A stretch of DNA of 64,000 nucleotides from Pristionchus mayeri (Eukaryota; Nematoda; Chromadorea; Rhabditida; Neodiplogasteridae): assembly GCA_036245805.1 (NCBI GenBank), contig BTRK01000002.1, forward strand, positions 6,506,689 to 6,570,688. The letters run 5' to 3'. Positions within the stretch are counted from its first letter, which is position 1. The number at the start of each line of letters is the position of its first letter. The notes beneath the pieces are model-generated. The model ran no database searches and had not been told where the DNA came from. It saw only the letters and a program-made list of their open reading frames with translations. Below, piece by piece: positions 56,375 to 64,000 of the stretch. Made by a program: the position numbers and the translations under genes.

Positions 56375-58965
56375 CGGACATTTTTTTCAAACCATTTAAA
56401 ATCGATCGTACTATGGTTGTATGTTGACCCAGAGACAAGATTACGAAATAACCGGACCATTTGTCCTAGAGCCGGCTTTAAGTAATTTTCCGGCTCTTGA
56501 TCCGACTTTACCATATTTCAACTCCCAGTTGAGCTACAGAGAAGAAAAAGACAACAAAATGTTCGGAAAATTATTCTGCGCAACTTTCATGTTGACAACT
56601 TCCTACGAAAGTGAAAACAAAGAGAGTGGTGTTCGAAAATTCGACGTCCAAATGTGATTATAAATCATTACACTATCAAGCAGGTGCGTTGTAGTGAATT
56701 TTATTGCGGAATATAAAAGAACAATTCACTAGGTGTCTAACATTGAAATATAAAGGGACATTGGGGGGGTCCCTTTTTCAATATCCGTGACCAAACATGA
56801 GGCACCAACGTGAGTGACCTTGAAATATTTTAGTTATGCAGCTCCATCTGCATACATTTGCGGGATTCCAGCTGTTTTCAATGTTTTATGACTGAATACA
56901 ACATAAACTACTGCGAAAATTCACATCTTCTGACTTCCGAAAATTCTCATTTTCAGAACTCGGATTATGCACAAATTTTGACATTCGAAAGTTTTTTTTT
57001 TCTAATGAACGACCCGGTACACAGTATCCGACCTACATAGCTTCCAATCTACTCCTACGATATTTGTTCTTGAAAACAGCGGAATCGCAAGTTCAAAAAA
57101 TGTAAAATTAATTTTCAACGACATTTACGCGCGGATTGATCGAATTTGATAAGCAAATATAAAGTAAAGTCCGTATCAGTTTGAAAACGTTTCGTTAGAC
57201 ACAATTTATGACACTTAAAAATAATCAATATTTTTAATTTGTGATTTTACATATTTCATAATCCTTCGAAATTGGTGATTATATTCATTAATTCTTAATG
57301 ATGTTGACTGTTATAGATAAATAGTTATCAAATTCGATCAATCCGCGCGTAAATGTCGCTGACAATTTTTTTTATACATTTTTTGAACTTGCGATTCCGC
57401 TGTTTTCAAGGACAAATATCGTCATTATTAGGAGTAGATGGGAGACCGAGTTGGTCGGATACTGTGTAGCGCCAAATGTTTTTTAAATTGGTTTTTTCAG
57501 TAGTTTATGTTGTATTCAGTCATAAAATATTGAAAGCAACTCGAATACCGCGAATTTATGCAGATCGTGCTCCATAACTAAATTATTTCAATGTCACCCA
57601 CGTCGGTGCCTCATGTTTGGTCACGGATATTGAAAAAGGACCCCCCTCAATGTCCCTTTATATTTCTATGTTAGACACCTAGTGAATTGTTCTTTTATAT
57701 TCCGCAATAAAATTCACTGCAACGCACCTGCTTCATAGTGTAATGATTTATAATCTGATCTGGACATCGAATTTTCGAACACCACTTCCTTTGTTTTCAC
57801 TTTCGTAGGAAGTTGTCAACATGAAAGTTGCGCAGAATAATTTTCCGAACATTTTGGTGTCTTTTTCTTCTCTGTAGCTCAACTGGGAGTTGAAATATGG
57901 TAAAGCCGGATCAAGAGCCGGAAAATTCCTTAAAGCCGGCTCTAGGACAAATGGTCTAGTTATTAGGTTGGTTCATAAGTTTCTTTATTTTTTCATGCAC
58001 GAACATTCCGACCTCCCCAGGCCGTCTCAATGTCGCCAATGTACCTCAATGTACGTCTCAATGTCTCAATGTAATCAAATAATTGTTTTTGTTATTGATA
58101 GGGACATGGGTACACACTACAGTGAAGACTATAATATGTTGATTCGATAAATAAGAATAGAACATTTTAGTTCGGAAGTAATAGGGCCTGGTCGATCAAT
58201 CCGAATTTTCAAGTTCTCTAGGCTCCAAGAGGAATAGCGCCGAGACTCCAATTAGCACATCTTTGCAAAGTACTATGACTGGGTATGTCATACGACATAG
58301 CCCACCAAATCTGCCTTGATAAACCTACTAGAAATATTGGCCCAATTGCATATCTACCAACTTTGAAAATCATACATCTCTAATTATTGAGCGCCAATTT
58401 CTTACACAACAGTGTTTGATTGTGGTGGGTTGTGAAGTACTTTGCCCTACTATTATGCTAGCACATTTAGGAAAATATAAGTCTTCCCGTTCAAGAACTA
58501 CAGTTTTTGAAATCATCACATTCAGATTTATACGCTGAAATCATCACTTTTTGGTGTTCCCTGTGTCCCACACACGTTCGAATCCGTATGTTTCGTGCTT
58601 AGCAGAACAAACAGCTCATCCCCAAGTATTACATAATTGGGCGGAATCAGAATCCTACCAATACTCGATAACCAGAATTCCACCCAAAATGCTAAAATAG
58701 CCGTTTTCCGATGTTTCTTTTCTGAAATTTACCAACTTATCACGATGAAGCGTAGATCCAAATCAAATGTATGGTAGTAATCTACCATCATGGCCATAAC
58801 ACAAGGTATTCAGAAAATCATGAGAGTCTACGCACGACAACAGAAATTTTAAAAAAAATAAAAAGAATGAAACTTATGAACCAACCTAATATTTCGTAAT
58901 ATTGTCTCTTGGTCAACATACAACCATAGTATGATCGATTTTAAATGGTTTTGAAAAAAATTGCA
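56375..58965. mobile_element. large palindrome (about 1.66 kb) split by a nested insertion
   Basis: The inner palindrome 56455-57956 has arms of about 720 bases (CCATTTGTCCTAGAGCCGGC at the left, its complement at the right). The outer ~80 bases of the left arm (TTTCAAACCATTTAAAATCG to ACAAGATTACGAAATA) reappear reversed at 58890-58965, after the 927-bp element at 57963-58889, which therefore inserted into the finished right arm. No protein domain in any frame. Confidence 0.85.
57963..58889. mobile_element. 0.93 kb non-autonomous mariner-like element, copy 2
   Basis: TA flanks, TIRs TTAGGTTGGTTCATAAGTTT. Interior is the reverse complement of 22904-23801 with scattered differences (for example around the TTACTACCATACATTTGATT word). 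Nested in the right arm of the palindrome. Confidence 0.85.
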
Positions 58966-59819
58966 GCTTCCTCCACTAACTCGTGATACCTGAGTTAACT
59001 TGCTCTCGAAAAATGTGGAAAATTTTAAACAATTACACTCTTCTGATTTGATTATTTTCCTGTTCTTAGTGAATCTGCTATGAGCAGGACAAAGTGATAC
59101 GCAACACTTTTGACGTTCATTAATACTCACATTGTACCCTCTGGTCGACCTTGCACTTCCCGAGACTCCTATTGTTTATATGCTGCCCAGTGGTAGGGCT
59201 ATACTCTTCTGAGGGGTGGATGCATCCGATCTCAAACATATTTGCTTTACTGTGTCACTACAATTCATCAATAGTTTGATGCCAGAAGACGCATTTATGT
59301 AACTGTTCTCGTATCGATATTTAATCCCATATTTGTCACTCTTAGACATAATTTTATAAGCCCATTTTGAAGATATACTTATACATATGCATTATTTATT
59401 CTCTTCGCAAATGGACTATGACAATATTTGCGTAGACACGCGCAAATCTCAGGTTCGAATTCTAGGAGACGCATCTCTCGTCCGATACATTTCTTTCACG
59501 ATTGTTTTGCGATTTAGACCGCTTTAATATGATACAATTCACTATGTTCAGGTTGTTCCATACTTCAGGACCAAGATGAACGATGAAGATGATCCCAAAA
59601 TTCATGCGAATTTGAAGGTACCGAACCATGACCATAGAACACTTAAACTTTAGCAGAAACATTCGAGCAACGTCCTGTGTTCTTCGATCAATTCGCAAAC
59701 ATCGTATCTGTAAACGCTTATAAAGCTTTTTGTTGAAACCTCACGTTTTGAGGATGATTCTTTACTAAAAATCCGCGTAACTCACCCAACAAGGATCACA
59801 ACTAATGTAAATCTTGCAG
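58966..59819. other. intergenic upstream of gene P
   Basis: No gene recognised; the 93- and 78-codon minus-strand frames (58849, 59462) lack support. The expected short first exon of gene P may lie here but cannot be picked out. Confidence 0.35.
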
Positions 59820-60994
59820 AAACACTTCCTCGACCTTCCGAATGAGATGCTAACAAGAATCCTTCGTGAGCTCTACTTGGTTGATCGAACACGACTTGGG
59901 TCTGTGAACAAACGCATTCAAGGACTTGAACAAACAGCAGGATACAGACGATTCGAGACCATACACATTAATTTGGTTAGCGTATTTATTAAATTGTATG
60001 AATCGAACAGTTACATTTGAGAACCAAAACCGTGATGTGCACCATTTACTCATTTTTTTCCAGGTTTTGTGGAAATTACTGATTTACGAAAGAATTTCGG
60101 AATTCAGTGATTTGTTGTGCAAACATGATGAAATTCCCTCCGACGTGCAACTGACCAAGTTATTCGAAAATGCAGAAGCGAACGCGCTATGGATCAGTGT
60201 AAATTATTTTTGAACTATGACAACTCAGGTCGGGTTAATTGCACCCGTTTCAGGGAGAATATGTTGATGCAGAAGTAGAGAAAAACCTTATCTTCGCATT
60301 GAAATTTCTGAAATTTAATAATTTATCGATTGATATGAGAGACGAATCATCAAGCAGGTAAACATACTACTAATTATTGATTAATTATGATATATCCAGG
60401 TTCATCACTGAGTTGGCTCGTAATATGAGATGGATTAATGAAGTATCCATTACTTGGTCGGCACTGGGCGTAAATGCTGAAGCTGCAAGGGAAGCTCTAA
60501 TGAAGCTTCCACCTATGAGGAAGTGTCAGATCGACGCAACCGTGAGCTATTCAAATGAAAGTTATTCTCCTAATGGAGCTGTCTTTAAATACTCACTTTT
60601 CAGTACACAGGAGTGCTGCTCGACGATGACTCTTTAGCTAATCTTGTATCCAAAACGCAACACATTCGAGCATTTGTGGAGCCAAGCATAACGAAAACAG
60701 GATTGTCGAGAGCGTTTCAGGTGACTTTTGACGAATATTTCCACGAAAGTTATTCACATTAATTTTCAGATTATATGCGATTCGAATGAATATCGTTCTG
60801 CTGAATTCAAAATGTCCACTTCCGAATTTGTGATTTGGAAAAGCCTGTTGGACGAAGCCCAGTTCAACATTTACTGTGACGGCGTGCAGCACATCGATTC
60901 AGGGGCATACTTCGTGCACGTCCGAAATCTCATCGGTCCCCTTAATATTTTGAAAATTTATACCTCCGATCGACTTATGCCAATAGAAAATTGA
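59820..60994 (+). CDS. F-box family gene P (first exon not found)
   Basis: Exons: 59820-59975, 60064-60198, 60254-60357, 60400-60541, 60604-60720, 60770-60994 (TGA), all in phase and free of lesions. F-box KHFLDLPNEMLTRILRELYL, then VDRTRLGSVNKRIQGLEQTA. Then LWKLLIYERISEFSDLLC, LTKLFENAEANALWIS, GEYVDAEVEKNLIFALKFLK, FITELARNMRWINEVSITWS, VLLDDDSLANLVSKTQHIRA, and IICDSNEYRSAEFKMSTSEF with VQHIDSGAYFVHVRN. Gene O starts with an 11-codon exon before the F-box; a like exon must lie upstream of 59820. Putative SCF adaptor, probably functional. Confidence 0.8.
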
Positions 60995-61402
60995 ATTTAT
61001 TTATTGCATGCTAAGCAATTGTGAAACTTTTCCTACACCATTTTTCATCGACTTTTTTTTGACTGAATTGACATTTATAAACCGATAAACATTTTTGACC
61101 ATACAATTAAGGAAATATCGCATAGATGAGAAGATCGATTTCAATGTTACGTCTTCTAGTGATGAAAATTTCATGACGCATGCAATCACAATCATATCTC
61201 TAGTGCCTCCACAACCTCCCATAGTTCGGAAAACTGAAACAGTTGTTCTCTCGATTCCAATGCAAATGAATTCATTGGTCAACAATCAATTCCAAATTTA
61301 GTGATATATTTTGCGAAATATGAAATACGTTGAAATATTTGGACAATAATTGTTGGATATAAAGAAGTAAAGATATCTTGACAATCTTCGGTAAATTATT
61401 GT
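60995..61402. other. gap between convergent genes P and Q
   Basis: About 400 bases between the two stops. Opposed short frames only; nothing supported. Confidence 0.4.
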
Positions 61403-62924
61403 TTAAGACGTAGGCACGCAAGTCCTCATACACACGTTACATTTCTGATACCAATATTCATTGCATTCCATTCGAGTTCCGGACTCGATATGATTGAAAA
61501 TTGTAGTAGAATCTTCATTTAGAATCGTAGAGTGATCCATTATTTCCTTCCACACGTTAATGATTCGATTTGAGGCTTTAAAATTGATTGTTCGATATTC
61601 TTGAGAATCACACATATCCTGAATATAATTATTAATATGTTATCGTGTGATTTATTTATATTTACAACATCGAAGAAAATAGCAAAACACATACCTGGAA
61701 TGCTCTAGCCAGGCCATGTCCCGTGATTAAGCGGAAATATCGAGTTCGAGAACGGAACATTTTCCGATCAAGTGAAGAAATACATCATCATCCACGACTG
61801 CATTTGAGCCCTGTACGAAATTAATTGATAAGACCAATTATTCTATCATATAAACTAAATAATGACATCATCTTTAAGGAATAATGGTAGTGTTCGACAG
61901 GCTGCCGCCTTGATGACCATATAAATGGAAAAAAAATATTCAAGGGAAAAAAGTCACAAACACTAATTTGAATTCGGCATTTCTTCAATGGCGGAAGGTC
62001 CATGAGTGCTTGCGCAGCGCTCTTCGATTCATTGTCGAGGTACATATACCTCATGGATATCTACCTCCTCAACCTCTTGATGTTCTCTTATGAGCTCACT
62101 GATTAATCTAAACATAAATGTATACTTATGTTTATAATTATCGCTAATTAATATCCAACCCTGCTCGAACAACCGGAGAACGATATGGCCAACTTCTTGA
62201 AATGAAGTTTCTTGAAAACGTTAAAAATTAAATATTCCATCGAGGCGTTCATTTTCCCCTACAACACAAAATATTTTCAGAAATATTTGTCCAGGCAAAC
62301 TTTGTGAATCTGGATAAACAACTCCTCAGTTGATCCATTTTTGAAATATTTAGCGAGTTCTTCTTCTGGCTGATCCAATTTCAGTATGTAACACTCATTA
62401 TCCTCTCAGACTCTGATCCTTGGAAAGCGCTGAAATAGATCCGATTGATACTTGACCACAGGAAAATAATTTGATTATTGAATATATTTTGCTAGGTATT
62501 CACAGTACAAATAATTTATTGAAACGACCCGTCATTCCTTGTTCTTTCTCGTAGTAACCAAGAGTTTATGGAACCCAGCTTTAAAATTATACTCGACCTA
62601 CACCCGTCGAAAAACGGTTTCTATGCGACGATTGTCTGTTGTTTCCTCGTCTTTTGGGGCGGGAATAGATTGAAGCAAAGTTTTTTTCGGTCTATCATAT
62701 TAGTTTTTTGGTCTATCATATAACTTCTGAATGATCTTGGTGATTATCTCGTTCGGAAGGCTCCGAAAAGTTTTCTGAAAATAAGGATGATCGATATGTC
62801 AATGACGTGCCTAAAAGCTGATGAAAAGGTGAATACGAGCGTATACAGAAGCAATACGGGGATCGTACCCATGCGTTACCTTTGTCGAAATATCATCAGC
62901 TGGTTGTTCATCATCCGCAAGCAT
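61403..62924 (-). pseudogene. F-box family gene Q (multiple lesions)
   Basis: First exon 62924-62880 (MLADDEQPADDISTK) with an intact donor. F-box exon from about 62775: KTFRSLPNEIITKIIQKLY, then a ~20-base local duplication (ATATGATAGACC twice) shifts the frame into TAA. The next exon (about 62429-62305, ELAKYFKNGSTEELF) contains a TGA. The exon around 62105-61970 needs a one-base shift between EEVDIHE and MYLDNESKSAAQALMDLPP. The exon 61812-61700 (VVDDDVFLHLIGKCSVLELD) shifts before GHGLARAF. Only the last exon, 61618-61403 (DMCDSQEYRTINFKASNRII, IFNHIESGTRMECNEY, TAA), is clean. A clear pseudogene. Confidence 0.75.
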
Positions 62925-63127
62925 TTTGTAGACGATTTACTGTAAATTCGCCTGTTTAATGTAAACATATAAATGCGATGCCACACAAATACATATTAAA
63001 ATTCTAAAAGTGCCGGGCGATTAGTTACCACTTTGGACGGTTAATGCGGCGTGACTTATTGAGTATTTAGTCAATATTTTGTTATTGTTTTGTATTTATG
63101 TTGCATTTGTCAGAGTCATAATTGAAG

Positions 63128-63638
63128 ATGCTAACAGGTAAAGAAGAGCATGCAGTTGGAGAAGTCGAGAGAAAGGTAGTGCTCTAATTCTTACTATTCT
63201 CAAAATTATATATGTGCCTTAGATTAACACAACATATAGTAATGAGAAGGGAATGGCGGTCTTAAAGCTTACCAAACAACAGATTCAGAAAACGTTCCTC
63301 GATTTGCCGAATGAGATTCAAACAGGGATAATCTGTAAGTTAAACTTGATCGATCGTAAAAAGTTCAGTCACGTGAACAAACATATCAATGGACTTGAAG
63401 AAATAGCTGGACATCGTCGATTCGAGCACATAATATTCAGGTAATCAAACCTAGGTCAGAATTATATATAATGGAATGTGTTTTTCTTGCATGTCTATAT
63501 CATCACTTTATATTTAGGAATATTGGGGAATCCATGTATTTGGACAAAATCGTCTATACAAACGAGCCAACAACATGTCACACTCAAATGTTGTTAAATT
63601 TTTCTCTCCAGGGAGAAACAAGAAAGCTCAGGATCGGT
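63128..63638 (+). CDS. F-box family gene R, 5' part
   Basis: Exon 63128-63175 (MLTGKEEHAVGEVERK), exon 63223-63440 (INTTYSNEKGMAVLKLTKQQ, IQKTFLDLPNEIQTGIICKL, NHINGLEE-like segment; a shorter form starting at 63289 is possible), exon 63518-63638 (SMYLDKIVYTNEPTTCHTQM, then GETRKLRIG) ending at a GT donor. Phases agree. Divergent from gene Q, with starts about 200 bases apart. Remaining exons are beyond the window; 63639-64000 holds no recognisable next exon. Confidence 0.7.
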
Positions 63639-64000
63639 GTAAGTGTCGTATTTGATTTTTTACTGGTGTAAGAGTCGCATTTGTTTTGCGGCGCACTCTA
63701 AAAGCGCCGGATTAGAAAAATGCGAGGAGCGTGAGCTTAAGTGGATGGAGTTAGCCTTGAGAAAGCGGGCGAAAAAAACGTAAATCGCTACCAGAATTTC
63801 GATTTGTTATGCTCTCACTTTGCGATATCGCTATAGTGTTATAGTTTGGCCGTCCGTAATGTAAAAAAATGTTAGGGCGAACAATTTAGGGAGTACCTGA
63901 CGACGAGATGAATATTGAAAGCCTTGTGTCGCGTCTGAAGACCCTCCGATTTCATTCGCTGGATTTTTTTATTTAATTATCGCCCGATGCTTCATCAACT

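Overview
The window is eukaryotic and looks like a nematode, probably a Pristionchus-like diplogastrid. The evidence is many short exons, T-rich introns ending in TTTCAG, expanded F-box and supplementary nuclear-hormone-receptor (NHR) families, an SXP/RAL-2 (DUF148) gene and abundant Tc1/mariner-type DNA transposons. Species cannot be fixed from sequence reading alone. No rRNA, CRISPR or prokaryotic feature was seen. Exons below were joined by hand from splice motifs, phase and paralogue comparison.

Layout: 0.8-3.5 kb (-) thiamin pyrophosphokinase, the one housekeeping gene. 3.5-5.9 kb non-coding, with a purine/pyrimidine tract and a TIR element. 5.9-13.4 kb (-) F-box genes A, B, F and the broken G, which share upstream motifs. 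15.8-16.8 kb (+) DUF148 gene with a frameshift. 17.7-22.3 kb (+) NHR copy 1, 27.9-32.9 kb (+) NHR copy 2, 38.6-44.1 kb (-) NHR copy 3. 35.0-37.9 kb two divergent F-box genes, K (-) and L (+). 45.1-46.0 kb an exactly duplicated F-box last exon. 46.8-63.6 kb F-box genes N, O, P (+), Q (-, broken) and R (+, runs off the window).

Mobile DNA fills much of the rest: three near-identical 1.24 kb mariners (DD34D), a second mariner family, a broken DD37D (maT-like) element, two copies of a 0.9 kb non-autonomous element, several 0.9-1.7 kb palindromic foldback elements, many ~110 bp hairpin MITEs, a tRNA-derived SINE with a 13-bp target duplication, and a LINE tail.

The most unusual observation is in the three NHR paralogues. 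At one and the same codon, copy 2 has no intron, copy 1 has a 230-nt intron flanked by an 11-bp duplication that itself supplies both splice sites, and copy 3 has a 108-nt intron that is almost entirely a hairpin MITE. This looks like intron creation by transposable elements, occurring twice at one proto-splice site. F-box proteins are usually SCF ubiquitin-ligase substrate adaptors and supplementary NHRs are transcription factors. Both are fast birth-and-death families, matching the mixture of intact, chimeric and decaying copies here.
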